From Podocnemis expansa (Eukaryota; Chordata; Testudines; Podocnemididae): DNA of 64,000 nucleotides. The notes beneath the pieces are model-generated. The model searched no databases. It was given only the letters and a program-made list of their open reading frames with translations, and was not told the DNA's origin. Positions 32,196 through 45,889 of this stretch are shown piece after piece. Both the position numbers and the translations under genes were made by a program. The number at the start of each line of letters is the position of its first letter. Position 1 is the stretch's first letter. The stretch is from the NCBI GenBank assembly GCA_007922195.1, contig ML681995.1, forward strand, positions 16,047,689 through 16,111,688, given 5' to 3'.

Positions 32196-34604
32196 GGTTG
32201 TGGGTGTATTAAAGCTGGCTAGGAGGCCACCTGCCAAAGGGTGCTAGAAGTTATAAAACAGAGGATCTTCTCAGCAACCACAAGAGAGAGAAAAACATCA
32301 GAGATTCGACATTCTGAATGAGAAGTCATGTGTGGAATGCAGGAAGACAGAAAACATCAGGACTTCATAGAGGACCCTGGCCTCTGATCAAACAGCTTTC
32401 CAGGATCAGGCACGGAAAATGTGAGGGTGTATTTATGATAGTGCGTACATCTGCCTCTCGCTCTTGCTAAGCAGTAAGTTATGGTTAAAGTCCTATGCAA
32501 ATTCTGTATGGCTGTTTGAGTGACTTTCACCTTGTTCTGAAGAGGTTATGCTCCAAGTCAGAAGGTTCACACCTTTAGTGGTATTCAGAATCTGGGGAAC
32601 ATGCAAGAAGGGCTGAGGAGGTTTAGGACAGCCAGCATTAGTTTCAGGGTCTGGGCATTCAGAAACCAGAATGAGTCCCCATCAACGTCAACTTTACATA
32701 CTCTGCTGCTCTAAACAAAATAAAAACGTGCCCCCAGAAACAGAAAAAGTTGAGTATTTGGTGTGATGCAAGGGCTGTCATTTGTCAGTTTTAAAAGCAG
32801 CAGCAGCTGGAGCCTGGCTGTGGAAGGGGACAGGATGATGCTGCCCACCGCCAGTAGGGATGCAAGTGACTTCTACACATTTCCCTGGACGCTGGTGGCT
32901 GCCACTGGCCACCCAGCTGTGTGCCAGGATGGGGCAGGAGGTGGGTGGCAAACAGCTACAAGCCAGCAGCTGCTCTTTCCATTTTGGTGCCTGAGGAAAT
33001 TGCTTGCTTTATCTGTGGCTAAGCCCTGGCATGGCCCTCACTGCCAACAAGTGTGTCAGACATGAGGGCTTTACCAGTATTGTGGGCTACAGGACAAGGG
33101 AAAGAGGCTAAATTCTGCACAGCCCTAGCAAGTGGAAGGCACAGGGGATTCAGTGGCTGGATCCTTTGCCCAGTCTGGCACCAGTCCAAGCTGGGGAGTG
33201 CAACCAAATCTAAGGCACCACTTCACTGTCATAAAACAATTTAGCGGTTCAGAGAGCTCCAGAGCCCTGTCAGTGAAAAAGAATGACTTTAAAAAAATCA
33301 TTTGATATGTCTAGCTCTGCACAAAGGCTTCTGAATCAAATGCAAACCTATTTTCATGTCATATGTCGTGAGAATTGCACAAGGTAGCCTACTTTCATGA
33401 AGGACCCTTACCTAAGTACTTTCATTTTTAGAAACAAAATAAAAAGCCCATTCTGAGTTACAAATAATAACCATTGTTTCAAAGTCATGGAGGTTTATGA
33501 AGCTTTTCACGACTTCTGTGGCAGAAAGTACCATGTTGTTAAAAGTGTCCCTGATTGTCAAATGTGGAGAGTGGAAATGCATTTAATGAGAGCATAATGT
33601 ACCAGATCTTCAAAGGATGTCATTCAGGACTCTCTATTCTGATTTATACGGTCTGCTGTCACCAGCATCAATAGCAAAATGGCCACTGGTTTCATCTGTG
33701 AATGTTCATGTCAAATCACTGAGCAACATTGTAGCCTCTAGCTAACCTATGAGAGCGTAACCTATGCTTCACTTGAATGTATGCAGTTATCTATAGATCA
33801 CATTTGTATTTTTTTATAGATTATTGTCATTATAGATTTATGCTTAGAACAAGTTCATAAGTTAGCATAACCAGTTTTATACTGATAGCTAAAATGCAAC
33901 GTACCTTCCAGGCCTGCGTAAAAAACTATACAGCTTGGATGAAATGCTAACAGCATAGTCATAAATTGCACAGAAACTAGAAGATAAGCTAATATTAGGT
34001 AAAGACTAGCCACAGGGTGTGTCTGTTCATTGGATAAGCAGTGGTGATGTGAAGATCCAGGAGGCTATATTTTGATCACGACTCTCAGGTCAGCGGACAG
34101 AAAAACAACCTAGGACTTGCCAGTCTAGATCCGAGACATTTAGCGGACCACCACAAAACCCACCAAAAAATCCATAAATAATAAAAAGCGAAGACAGAAG
34201 GCCATTCTGAAGGACAGACATGCATCCATCATATGCACAAACCCCCCATGACCAATGAAATAAATGTACCCCTTCAGTTCCTGGGGTGAGCTCCCCATAT
34301 TTGGGTAGCTAAGGAGGACCCAAACTGACCCATGTTAGATGGGGTATAAAGGACCCAAACCTTTTGTTTGGATGGGGTGGGGGGGATAGCTTTTCTTCTG
34401 GCATCTAGCTTTTCTGGTTCCTAGCTTAACAGTCTATTGGCCACAATTATTTACTATTGCCAGCCACCTCTCCTGTCAAGTCAAGGAACTGGCCATCTCC
34501 CTCTTGACCAAGTTGTTTGACAAGTGTGAGTATATCAAGCGGAGGTATAAATATTTCAACTATAAATTCCAAAGATATCTACTACAGTTTAAATCAGAAA
34601 CCAC
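32196..34604. other. No gene recognised
   Basis: Unassigned intergenic DNA. Short frames at 32763-33244 have no recognisable motifs and overlap on both strands. Confidence 0.55.
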
Positions 34605-34738
34605 ATAAGATCTGACGAAGCTCGATTTTCTCCCCAAAAGCTCATGAGAGAAATAAATCTATTAGTCTTTAAGTGCCACAAGACGCCTTGCTTTTTTTGC
34701 TTTACTGGACTAACATAGCTGCCCCTTTGGAACTTGAT
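34605..34738 (+). mobile_element. Penelope 3' tail with intact first hammerhead box
   Basis: Plus strand: CTGACGA at 34612-34618 matches CUGANGA exactly. A damaged stem II, then CAAAAGCTCATGAG (GAAA changed to AAAA), the tail AGTCTTTAAGTGCCACAAG and the terminus GGACTAACATAGCTGCCCC follow. Confidence 0.75.
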
Positions 34739-35879
34739 AAGATTTCCTGTATCTATGAAAATAGAAGTCAGTTGTAAATTTGCTAAGAATTTTCTCTTTA
34801 AACCTTTTCTCAATGCTTTGTGTATCATTTATGCTTGATGTACTAAAAGGTTTTTATAAAACACTTTTAAGTATCAGTGTGACAATTCCTGTTGGGAGTC
34901 CTCATGAAAGATTTTTATCTGAGGTCAGATTCAGGCAAGAACCTAAATTCCCTGCAAGCTCTATTGGCAATCCCAATCCACAGTCCACCTCATAAAGAAT
35001 CAGGTTACAGTGTTTTAAAAAGGAAACGGATGACAGCACAGACACCACAGTGTAGCAATGGGAAAGGCTGAGCACCCAGGTCTTGAAAACCAGGCCCCCT
35101 GTAAAGAATCTCAATGTGGGCACTGAGTAACAGAAGTGCCCAAAATGTCTAGTCAGATCTGTAAATGTAAAACAATGTTCACAAAGGATGGTTGATGGGA
35201 GCCACTCACAGCTTTTGGGAGCCATGAGATATCAAAGCAGGAGCTAAGTTGGCTAGTAGCAGTGTTAAAATGAAATGAAAGAATACTTCATTATAAAAAT
35301 GGTGACTAAGGCTTGTTTGAATAGTGTCACATTGAGGCGGACGTTTCGCTTGTGCCTGCAATGTCTGTCTGGGGGAGTTACAGCACAGTGTGCTAAAACT
35401 CTCTGCAATTTGTGCTGCTGTAGTCTGAATGGCAGAACCATGGAGACAGCTTCAAATCACAAAGGGAACACATGATAGGTGGTTGTGAATCTTTCAATCA
35501 GCTCAGGTCCAGCCTTCAGCAATAGCAGAGGCCAATTAAAAAAGTGACAGCAACAAATGCAGTGACACCATTATTTAACAATCCAGTGTTATACTTGGGG
35601 ATGGGATGCATGAAATTCATCCTGAGCCCCCTCCACATCCTCGTTTGTCTTTGATTACATTGTATTTACCTACATAACTATAAATGTTTGGCCACATCTT
35701 GAAATCCTTACTCACCTTTCAATTAATTCATAGTCAGGCAAAATGCCCAGTTGACTATGATGGGAGATACTCCAGAGAAAGGAGTGAATAAAACTTGAGC
35801 ACTCAATTGTGCAAAGCACATACAGCTACAGAAAAGGGTTTGTGACTGCACCATCTGTTTGGAGCTTGGGTGGAAATCT
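34739..35879. other. No gene recognised
   Basis: AT-rich and unassigned; frames are short and without motifs. Confidence 0.55.
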
Positions 35880-36420
35880 GACTCAGACAGCATCCAGGCA
35901 CTTATTAAAAAGGCAGTACTGTGTCTCGTTCTGGGCACCACACTTCAGAAAAGACATGGACAAATTGGAAAAAGTCCAGAGAAAAGCAACAAAAATGATA
36001 AAAGGTCAAGAAAACACGAGCTATGAAGAAATATTGGGGGAAAAAATAGCTGGTTTAGTCTGGAGAAGGGAAGGGTGAGTGGAGACATAAGTCTCCTAGT
36101 ACATAAAAGGTTGTTGTGATAAATCATTCTCCGGATCCACTGAGAAGAGGACAAGTGGTAATGGGCTTAAATTGCAGGGAGGGAGATTTACATTAGACAC
36201 CAGGGAAAACTTCCTAACTGTCAACGTAGGTAACCCTGCTGGAATAAATTACTGAGGGAGGTTGTGGAATCTGTGCCATCAGAGGTTTTTTTAAGAACAT
36301 ACTAGACAAAAACTTGTCAGTGAGGGTCTCTAGATAATACTTTGTCCTGCCTCAGTGCAGGACGCTGGGTTAGATGACCTATTGCAGGCCCCTTCTGGCC
36401 CTACAGTTCTGTGACTTCTC
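35880..36420 (+). mobile_element. CR1 LINE 3' end, plus strand
   Basis: ORF2 C-terminus remnants: YCVSFWAPHFRKDMDKLEKV then QRKATKMIKGQENTSYEE (35809-36078), then a decayed stretch and a 3' UTR-like end (GGTTAGATGACCTATTGCAG, CCTTCTGGCCCTACAGTTCT). The region from 35809 to about 35905 is probably non-CR1 flank in the same frame. Confidence 0.8.
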
Positions 36421-37079
36421 TGTTATTGACCCTTTGCTCATAGCTTTTTACCAAGTACTGCATTGCATTAGTCATAGCATTGTGATACATAATCATAAAG
36501 AGACTTTTGGGGGGCCAGGAATCTTTTAGCTTTGTATCAATAGTTATTGCAGACCATCAAACAGGATCATGTGCTATTCCCTCACATATTCCTACTAGAT
36601 GTCAGATTCACAACAAGGCAAATTAGAAGTTGTTGATGCAAAACGTGCTTGAATACAGATCACCCATGCTTCAGTTTGCTCCTTGCCTTCTTCTCAAGGT
36701 TAGTATGTTGTCTCCATAAATCAAACACAGGGCATGTCATTCTGATTGTATAGTCAACAAGACTTTATTCTAATACTGTACTTGACTTCCTAGTTCCATC
36801 TCTTCCCAGTGTCCTTCACATAAAAGCATGTGAATTCTGTTTTAGCTTTCTCACTATGCTCTTGCAGTGGGTTTTATCAGTACTGATGCCACACATGACA
36901 GCTATGCCCATTCTGTGGTTCCCTAGCACCTGACATTTCAGTTTCTCTCCCTAATGTATGTTATTTCATGACAAGCCAAACCTGCCCTGGACAGAGACGC
37001 AGTATCTTTACCTTCATAAATTCTGATATTACATGGGGCAATTCCACTCAGCGGACTGATGTAATGTACTGGATTGTGA
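36421..37079. other. No gene recognised
   Basis: Unassigned; no coding or repeat signal I can name. Confidence 0.55.
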
Positions 37080-37137
37080 ATTTCTGAATGTCTAGGACTA
37101 GATGATCATATTGGTCCCTTCTGACCTTAAAGTCTAT
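37080..37137 (+). mobile_element. CR1 LINE terminal fragment
   Basis: GATGATCATATTGGTCCCTT followed by CTGACCTTAAAGTCTATG is the CR1 3' UTR end. It is directly abutted by a MITE. Confidence 0.75.
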
Positions 37138-37934
37138 GGCTATGTCCACACACAATAAGAAAAAAAGCGGGAATCGAAATAGCATGTCCACACAGGGGAC
37201 ATGCTATTTCAAGATAGGGGAAGGCAGGCTTGTGCCGGGCTGGGGCGCCCCGCCCCCAGGATTCCCCTGTCCCCCTCTGCAGCTCCTGCTATGGGCAGGG
37301 GGGCTTCCTTGGAGCCAGGGAACTCCGGGGGTGGGGTGCCCCAGGCTTGGGGGCAGCCCCAGTAGTGGGGTGAGCCGCCCCTGGAGCGGCCACCCCGTGG
37401 GGGCTGCAGTCCCCCTGACCAGGCTGGGGGGGGGGTGGGAGCTCCCCCGCAGCCCGGGTGGGGGGCAGAGCCCTGGGGGTGCCCCAGCTGGCTTCCCCCC
37501 ACTTCCCCTTGCCAGGGGGGGCGAAGGGGGCTCAGGCACCCGTCCCCCCTGCTTCCAGCAAGGGGAAGCGGGGTGAAGCTGGCTGGGGCACCCTCAGACC
37601 CCCTGCACTCCACTCAGCACCCTGGCCAGGGTGCTGCGGGGGTTGGGACTTTCCCCCCAGGGTGGTATGCACCCTTGGAGGAAGATCCTTGTTATTTTGA
37701 AACAATTCTTGTTTTGAAATAACATGTCCAAACAGCATTATTTCAAAACAACTGGTTTCAAAATAACCCTCCTTTTGAAAGCAAAGTGGTTTAAGCTGTT
37801 TCAAAAGAAGGGCTCTTGTTTTGAAATGAGGAGCTCCCTCCTTTTGAAACAAGAAAACGTCGAGTGGGCATAGGGACTTTTATTTTGAAACAACCAGTGT
37901 TGTTTCAAAATAAAAGCCCTGTGTGAACATACCC
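37138..37934. mobile_element. Harbinger-type MITE, 797 bp, GC core
   Basis: Ends GGCTATGTCCACACAC and (reverse-complemented) GGGTATGTTCACACAGG. A perfect 14-bp hairpin sits at 37176-37210 (GAAATAGCATGTCC against GGACATGCTATTTC). The core is GC-rich and the right arm has TTTTGAAACAA blocks. Flanks TAT and TTG do not match, so the duplication is lost or the border is off. Confidence 0.75.
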
Positions 37935-40900
37935 TTGCTCTCCCTTCATGATTGCAGATATTCAGCAGAAACCCCACTGGCTGGTTGCTGTAACACAGTG
38001 GGTAGATTGTAGCTCTTGCTACGCTAGTCCCTTATTCTGTTTGGTATGGTGGAAGCTCTGGGCGAGATGCTACTTGAAATTTAGGGAGCTCTGCAGTTGG
38101 CTCCCTGTCTCCCACATGGAACAACCCAGGAGAAGAAAAAAGGAGAAGAGGCCTTTAGGTTTAACTTGGCATGTGTATCTTGACCTAAAAGAGACCTCAT
38201 TTCTCATTGTGCATGATCAGGAAGGTGAATGGAAGAGTAAGCTGCGGGTAGGGACATAACAAACATTAAGCTGGAGTCAGCCATGCTAAGATAAGCAGGA
38301 ACACCCTGGTACTAGGGCCACTGGACAAGATCAGCTTGGAGTCTAATCAGGTGATGCATGAACAGCACACAGACAGAACATGGTGTATAGTGATTGGTTC
38401 TTGGAAAATAACCAAGCCAATCAAAAAACACATAATGCAGTGCAGTTAGGACTGCAGGTGATAGTAGAGATGTGTATAAGGAAGGATTTTGCTGCATAAC
38501 TTTGGATCTGTGATGCACCCCCCCCCCCCGTTCCAGTTGAGCTTTGCCAGCATGCGCATAGTATTGCTGTATTTCACATAAAGGAACTTCAGTGATGGAT
38601 TCCAGAGTCAAACTGAGTCTCGGGAACTGAGTGGCAGCAGGTCTCAGGAGATCCCCACAAAGCTGAGAATCAACAACCAATTACAACTTCCGGACTCTCT
38701 GCCCCATTTTTAGCATAAATCCTCTGCCCTGTGCATCAGCTGATAGAGTGGAGTTCACAGCACCAGGGAAATCCCCAACAAGGTGGATGGATTGTTTCTA
38801 TTGGTGAAGTAAAGAGTGGGGAACAGGACAAAGGAACTGCCCCTAAATGCTAATAACAGCCTCTTAGCGTTTTTGATTACAGCCTGAAAAGATTTGGTTT
38901 GTAGTATTGCGTACCTCAAGCATTCAAAAATCATGAGTCAGATTCCTACAATCCAAAATCATAAATTACCTTAAATAGTGATACTTCGTTTAGGTAAAAC
39001 AATACATTTATGGTTCTTCTTTATTCCCTTCTGGTTTCTGAGCCTTTAGGGTGAAGTTTACTTTATGCTGCCTGGCTTTTCTTTGCAACCACAAGGATGA
39101 GAAAATTTAAAGAAAAGAAATTTCCATGAAATCTCTTGATTCAAGTTTGAGCAGCTCTGGGGCATAGGAAACACTTACGAGAGAGGGCAGTCCTGTAACT
39201 GATGTGACCAAAAGACTACAATTTTGCAAAAAGTACATGCTTAACTCTTTGCACTGAGTAGTATGAATGGGATTAGGTCACATGCGTAGTTAGCCATGTT
39301 CATTGCTGCTTGCTGGCTTAGAGCCTTAGGGCCAGCTATACAAATATATTTAGACACCTGAAGCTCCAGGTAGGGGCCTAGTGGAGGTTCCAAAAACATG
39401 TAAACAAGTTAGGGGCTTAACTCCCGTTGATTGTTCTCAGTGTTAGATGCCCAACTGGCATGGGTACTTTTGGAAATCCCACTAGCCTCCTAAGTACATT
39501 TGTAAATCTGACTGCTAGATCCTACCAGCTGACAACATTGGCTCTTGAACTTCAGTGGTAACAGAATGGGTTTGGGTGCAAAAGATTCAAGACTCAGTCT
39601 CTGCCTGATGATGTACATATTTTTTTAAGGCAAGAAATGACCATTCGGTAATCTAACCTGAACAGACAATTACACGTCACCAGGTCAATAATTTCTTTTA
39701 GCCTTATTCCAAACACTTGCATTTTCCTAACTTCTAAATATCACCTTGTCTGCGAGCCAAAACTTGAATAAATTTCAGTGAGAGTGAGAAAATAGAGGAA
39801 TTTGACACACACCCCTTTTTTTTCTGACCCCAGTGTTTACTACGTAAATTAACCAGAAGAGAAGCAACAGACATCGGTGTGGAGGGAGAAGGTAAATTTA
39901 AATGCCAGGTAGTAGACCATTGCTACTGAAAATCTTTTACTTTAGAACTGTCCAGTTCATTATCCTTCGAGCAGCTGTGAAGCCTATCTGATGCTTTCAA
40001 TCTCACTCAAAGCTGCAAGAGAGCCTCATCTCTGAGCCATTTCTCTATTTTCTGACTGCTTAAGTCACTTAAGGGCACATTGGTAGCAGGAAGGAAGGGG
40101 CATTTTTTACCTTCAGGTTTTCTCTTGTTTCAGGCCTGACATGAAGGAAACAGAAGTGGGAAGTAAGCAGTGGAATAACAAGTGTAAAAGAACATCTCCT
40201 CTAGGAGAATACAAGAGGACATTCAAAGCAGCTGACCTGCCTCACAACATAGCTACTTAGGACTGGTTTATTATGCAAACTGATAGCAAAGATGGAAATG
40301 CACTCAGGAAGATTGGGCATTGGTCAGTGGAAGCTATTGGTTAGAGCAGAGTTCTCTAGTGGTTCTCACAGCAGCTTTCAACTGTCTCTAGCTGCCTAAG
40401 TCAGGCTGACATTTTGCATGTAAAAATTTCCTCTTTTGTTCCAACAAGCAAAAGGCCATTTTCTTCTCTCCTCATTGGTCTGCTGCCCACTAAAGTCAAA
40501 GGGAGTTTATAGTGCCTGAGACAAAGGGGAAGATGAGGGGTCCTACATCTTATCTTTTGTCTTTGTTTACTTAAACCAATATTCTAAATATTGAATAACA
40601 ACTTGTTTTTAGATTTAAAACATAAGTTCTCTATCAGTAAGAATTTTCTGCTCTGCTAATTTTTCTCCTACCCTGGATTTGCTCTTTGGCAATTTGAAAG
40701 AAAATCAGGATATTGCTCTAGCTAGACGTTGCCTAGCAATATAGATGATAACTATTGTGCTGATCATGCAGACAGTGCCAATGGAACAACATACTTACTG
40801 TATGTTATTCGAGTTAAGAACGTGCTTTGTGGGATTGGGGCTTTAAAGAAAGCAATGTAGAATGAATGTTGAAGGAAACAGAAATGAGAATTGATTAGAG

Positions 40901-41234
40901 CTAAATAAATAGTGTAAATGGCTGCCTGAATTTTTAAATAAATTTTGCTCTATTGGACTTTTGTTGTTAATAACTGCAAAAGAAACATAGTGGTACAAGG
41001 AAGCATTTGTACAGGAAGTGAGTTCCAAAGTTGCAGCTATGGGAATTAGCAGAAAGCAGATTTTAAATTTTCCTGTGTATTTGCACAAGACATGCTTGCC
41101 CAATAAGGAAACAACAGGAGTTACATAAATTATTGAGTCAGTTGCATAAGTCCTGTGAATTGCCACAAAACTTTGCTGGCATTGTAGACTAGGCCTGTAG
41201 TGATGTATTGTTTAATTGGGGTTAGTCACATAAG
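37935..41234. other. No gene; old interspersed repeats
   Basis: About 39340-39500 has the TAACTCCCGTTGATTG and TTTTGGAAATCCCACTAG motifs of a common old repeat, also seen near 58400-58460. About 39622-39740 (GCAAGAAATGACCATTCGGT) resembles an old CR1-like/L3-type 3' region. A C run lies at 38517-38529. No exon recognised. Confidence 0.45.
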
Positions 41235-41674
41235 TCAGGTCCACACGACGTTTTCTTGTTCTGAAGTGATGAGCTTCATCATTTCAAAACAAAAGATGTT
41301 ATTTCAAAATAGCTTAAACCTCCTTTAATTTGAAATGGCTGTTATTTTGAAACAGTTATTTCACTGTTCAGACATGTTATTTTGAAATAACCATTATTTC
41401 AGAATAACACTTTTGCCCTTCTCCTTCCCAGGGTGCCTTCCTTTTTGCATATATTGGGTGGGGGCATGGTCCAGTGAGGGGGCCATGTTGCCACAGCTCC
41501 CATAGTGCCCCTCTCCTGATTCGAAATAGCAAGCCCTGTGTCTGGACTTGCTATTTCGATTTGAGGTTTTTGCTTATTTCGATTTAAGTTAATTAAAATT
41601 AAGGATTTTATTTCAAATTAACTTATTTTGATTTAACTTAAATCAAAATAAGCATGTACGTGTGGACATAGCCC
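41235..41674. mobile_element. Harbinger-type MITE, left end damaged
   Basis: The right end reverse-complements to GGGCTATGTCCACACG; the left end keeps GGTCCACACGACG. The interior is close to the copies at 44.2 and 62.1 kb (CAGGGTGCCTTCCTTTTTGC; GGGGGCCATGTTGCCACAGC). Hairpin arms are 41521-41533 and 41547-41559. The duplication is unclear. Confidence 0.75.
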
Positions 41675-41677
41675 AAG

Positions 41678-44163
41678 TGATTAGAGAGCTCTCCGCTCCA
41701 AGAATTGCTGCTACTGGGGCTTCAGAAAAACAGTGGAAGGCCTCTAGAGAGGTGGCAGCCTGAACTCCTCTCTATGGTGATGAGGCTGGTTCAAATTCTT
41801 CCTTTTTAACAATCACACAGCATGGATCAGGAAGACGTATTTGCCATGCATAAGCCTATGGACCTTTTCTTTTGCACAAAACTGTCCTTGAGGGCCACAC
41901 GTGGTCTCTGGGCCACAGGCAGGATGACTTTCATCTGTGTAGCTAAAACTCTGCAGTGGGAAGGACACAATACACCAGCTGTAGTGTTGAGTTCTTGTGC
42001 AGTTTGAAAGCCAGAGCACTCAATTACAGAAGATTAAGTGACTGCAATTTCTGTGGCACCACATGGAACTATCAAAACTCATTTTTTAAATACAAATTCT
42101 GTCCCCACTTTGTGAAGCATTAGCACCTTGGACCACTGGGGTAGCCTTTCCTGGATCAGGACACCACTATGCTAGAAGATATACAACCACAGACCCAAAA
42201 GAGCTTCTGGCCCAAAGAACTTACATGTTCTGCATGCTCCTCATTTTCTTCAGTAAAAAAATTCCCAAAAGTGTGTAGTGATTTGGGGTGCCAGCCTTTT
42301 TGGGTGTCCCGCTTGAGAAACCTGCCAGTGGCCATACTTTTAGAAGGCAGAAAAGAAGAGAACAAACCCTGGTAGGTCCAATTTTGAATCCCATCTTTCG
42401 TCCTTTCTTCTATTGGGCTATAGCAAAAGATCCAAAGCACAGACACAACTATTGATACGCCCAGGCAAAAGACAAGTGACTCTTATTCCTTTCTTCATGA
42501 CACTTCTTATCTCAAGGCACAAAAACCTCACTGGTCTTCTTCTTCTTCTGTTAGTATCCTAGGAAAGAAGTGTGAGACATCTCACTTAACCAGCCAGAAT
42601 GCTGCACTGAGTGGCTTCCACAGTCCATCTGCACTGGTTCTTTCAATGTTGCTAACCTATCTGTTTCACAGGTATTCAGAACAGTGAGAAATTTTAGCAG
42701 ATTTCAAGAAGTCTTCTGAAACGTGTCCTGAGACCAAAATTCACAACCCTGAGTCTCTAAATGGTGTAAGAAAGGCTTGTGGGGAAAAAAGGAAGTACTG
42801 AAGGCAAGCTGATGTTCTAAAAAAGGTTAAAACTAGAACTGCTTTATTCATTCTAACATTTTACCATGTGTTAATGCCTTTTTTCTGAATGAAGACAGAG
42901 CCGTAGTGAGGAAAATGCAGGACGAGCAGAAAATTTGTCAGGTTTAGATACTCATTTGTTGTAAATCAGTGTTGTTCCACTGAAGTCAATGGAACTATAA
43001 CAAGTTACAAAAGCCAAGCATCTGACCCTTGAAATTCTTGAGATTGTTTTTGCAGACAAATGTCCTTGTAATGAAAAAAGGAGGAAGTAAAATATAAAAA
43101 ACATCTGAGCAAAAGTGTTTCTAAATTGCTTTTATTTCAAGTTTTTCATGAGGCATCTTTAATAAATATTCTAGCCTCTCACAGCAGTGGATTTCAGTGT
43201 GCAAAGCCCCTGATTACTGTTTTATTAGCTAATTTCTTAACCTCCTAACGTTCAGTTGCAATGAAAAGCATCAGAAGGCCAATTTGTCAGCTAGCAGAAA
43301 TCCATCATGAGCTTGTAAAAATTGTCCATTTTGTTGGAGATTGATGGACTCCAACTTGTTGTTTACAGAGAAGCAAAGCAGGCAGCCATATCAGGATGAA
43401 AGGGACCAAGTTGCAAAGGTATAAATCAAAGTTAAAACATTGTATCTGATGAAAGCTGTACTCCAGTTCTCCAGGGCTGCTATCCTTTTATCGTTACTCA
43501 TGTATTATTTTATGACCCACATCAACACACATATATCCTTGTTTCATATTTTGTAATGTATAAATTGGAAAGGAAACAACAAAAGAATTTTAAAAAGACA
43601 ATACAGAGGAGACAGGCTAGACTTTTAAAGCTATATATAAAATATTCTATTGCTTTTCTCGTAAATCTTAATTATTTTCCACTTGTTTCATTCTGTTGCT
43701 GCTACTGAATGGTACGATTAACCTTTAAAGCAGTGATGTGCTGGTAAAATTATAACAAATCCCTCAAAAATGTGACAATTCCTAGGAAAATTTCACCCCA
43801 CTGCAATCTCCTCCATAATCTATTAATTCTGTACCCTTCCCATCCCTGCAAAACTCAATTGATCCTTCCACTCCTATTCCAATCTCCTGTGTCCTTGTCA
43901 TCTCCACCACTATGCAGAGCCCAATATGACAACCATGTAGATATTATTCTACTTACTCATCATGAGACACCCCAAGTTAGGACTAAACAATTCAATATAA
44001 AGAACATATTCACTACATTTTCCTGACTGCAAATTGCTCCTTAGCTTCAATAGGACCATTTATCTTGTGACGTTTTGGTTAACATGGGTATAGGTTGCAG
44101 AACTGAGATCTTTGTATGCCTTTGAAATTGCACTGGATGTTGTACGTGAAGCGTGATATTCTT
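41678..44163. other. No gene recognised
   Basis: Unassigned AT-rich DNA. GTATCTGATGAAAGCTGTAC near 43441 recalls a hammerhead-like box, but no second box or tail follows. Confidence 0.5.
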
Positions 44164-44166
44164 TTA

Positions 44167-44675
44167 AGGGTGTGTTCACACGTAGTTTTTAAATCGAAAC
44201 AACAACCGTTGTTTTGATTTAAAAAATGTTATGTCCAAATGATGTTTTGTTATTTCGAAATGACAAGTCCTGCCATTTTGAAATAACAAACCTTAATTTG
44301 AAATAGTAAAACCTAGAAAGAAAGAGAAATAGCTGTTATTTTGAAATGGTTGTTTTGAAATAACGCCGTTGGGACGTGTTATTTCAAAATAACCATTATT
44401 TCAATTTAACACTTTTGCCCTTCTTCTTCCCAGGGTGCCTTCCTTTCTCTATACATTGGGTGGGGGCATGGCCCAGGGAGGGGGCCATGTTGCCACACCT
44501 CCCTTGCTGCCCCTCTCCTGATTTGAAATAGCAAGACCTGTGTCCGGACTTGGTATTTCAATTTGAGGTTTTTGCTTATTTGGATTTAAGTTAATTTGAA
44601 AAAATGATTTTATTTCAAATTAGCTTATTTTGAATTAACTTATTTCAAAATAAGCCTCTATGTGTGAACATAGCT
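44167..44675. mobile_element. Harbinger-type MITE, 509 bp, TTA duplication
   Basis: Ends AGGGTGTGTTCACACGTAG and (reverse-complemented) AGCTATGTTCACACATAG; TTA flanks at 44164-44166 and 44676-44678. Same family and length as 62051-62558 (508 bp). The hairpin at 44524-44560 is partly decayed. Confidence 0.88.
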
Positions 44676-44678
44676 TTA

Positions 44679-45645
44679 GTTACCAGGTTGCCTGACTTAT
44701 ACAACTAACCATCAATAGCATAAATTTGAAATTGAATGTCCAAGTGTTTCTTTTGAGATTTGTCTCATCACTTGTTAGTTTTTCAATCTGAAATTCATCT
44801 TTTGCAATTATTCACCCTTATAAATTTGGACTATTCAAAACAAAGAGAACAACAAAAAGGGTATGAAAGTCTATCCACATTCAATGGTGAATGCATGATC
44901 AACATGGTAAGACAGTATGTAAGTATATTACAGAATCATGGCTTAACTACAGGCCTGTTAACTATGTGAGTACTGCCATTTACTTCAAGTACTGTCAAAG
45001 TGCTTAGTTAACCTTCAAGGCTTTTGTTAGGGCCAGGTAAGCTTAGGAAAGATGCAGATAGAATGAAACAGAAATTTGAATTTCATTTATTGCATAGGTG
45101 TATGCTTTAATAGAAGATTACATACCTTATTCCATGTTACCTAGAACTGATTCGTTACTACAATTAATCTGAAATGCTGGCAGTCTGAAAACTGAAACTT
45201 TTAATATCAACCTCCAAAGTGACAACTAGAAATAATTAAGTAATTAATATACAATCTAGTGATCAGATTACATAGTAAAATATGTTTGGCTGTGGACGTG
45301 GTATTGGAGTCTTTCAGGGAAGACAGAGCAGAGATTGCTCTGACCCTTGAACTGAGGGGTGAGAGAGGGAAGTGTAGTGTTGAGCAATGGAGCAGAAAGA
45401 GAGAATTTAAACTAATTGTGATCTGTGAGTGTGGAGATGGTTTCGGGACTGCTAGAGCTTGGGTTGGAAGGAGCTGAGAGTGTCTGAGGGATATTTTGAA
45501 TGGCAAAGTGTGACATGATACACTCCCCCACACCTCTGTCGTGAGATCTGTTGTGTATCCCTCCTGTTCATGTTTGCAGTGTAATGGCGTTGTTTAGTGC
45601 AAAATATCTCATGTGAGGTATTTTGTTTTTAATGCTAATGGTATA
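44679..45645. other. No gene recognised
   Basis: Unassigned. The minus frame 45207-45533 and plus frame 45259-45477 overlap and lack any motif. Confidence 0.5.
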
Positions 45646-45889
45646 TTCTACAGCAAGGGTCAGCAGCCTTTGCCAACCCCCATACCAGCCCCTTTGCCCT
45701 GACACTCCCCCAGTGCTGGTGGCCTCTCTGCTGAGAAAAAATGCAGTCAGAAGCAAATTTGGTGGTGCCTTAGCTTAATGCGCGCACACACACACACACA
45801 AACACACACACACCCATGCAGCAGCTGGGGAAGGGAAGCAGAGGCACTACAGAATTTGCTCCCTCTGGCAGGTTTTCATGCCCCCTACC

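Noticed and set aside
37136..37852. Frames of 80-146 aa in the 37-kb GC block
   Set aside because: Same reason: MITE core with low stop density, no motif.
43440..43500. CTGATGAAAGCTG as a hammerhead box
   Set aside because: No stem II partner, no GAAA at the right distance and no Penelope tail.
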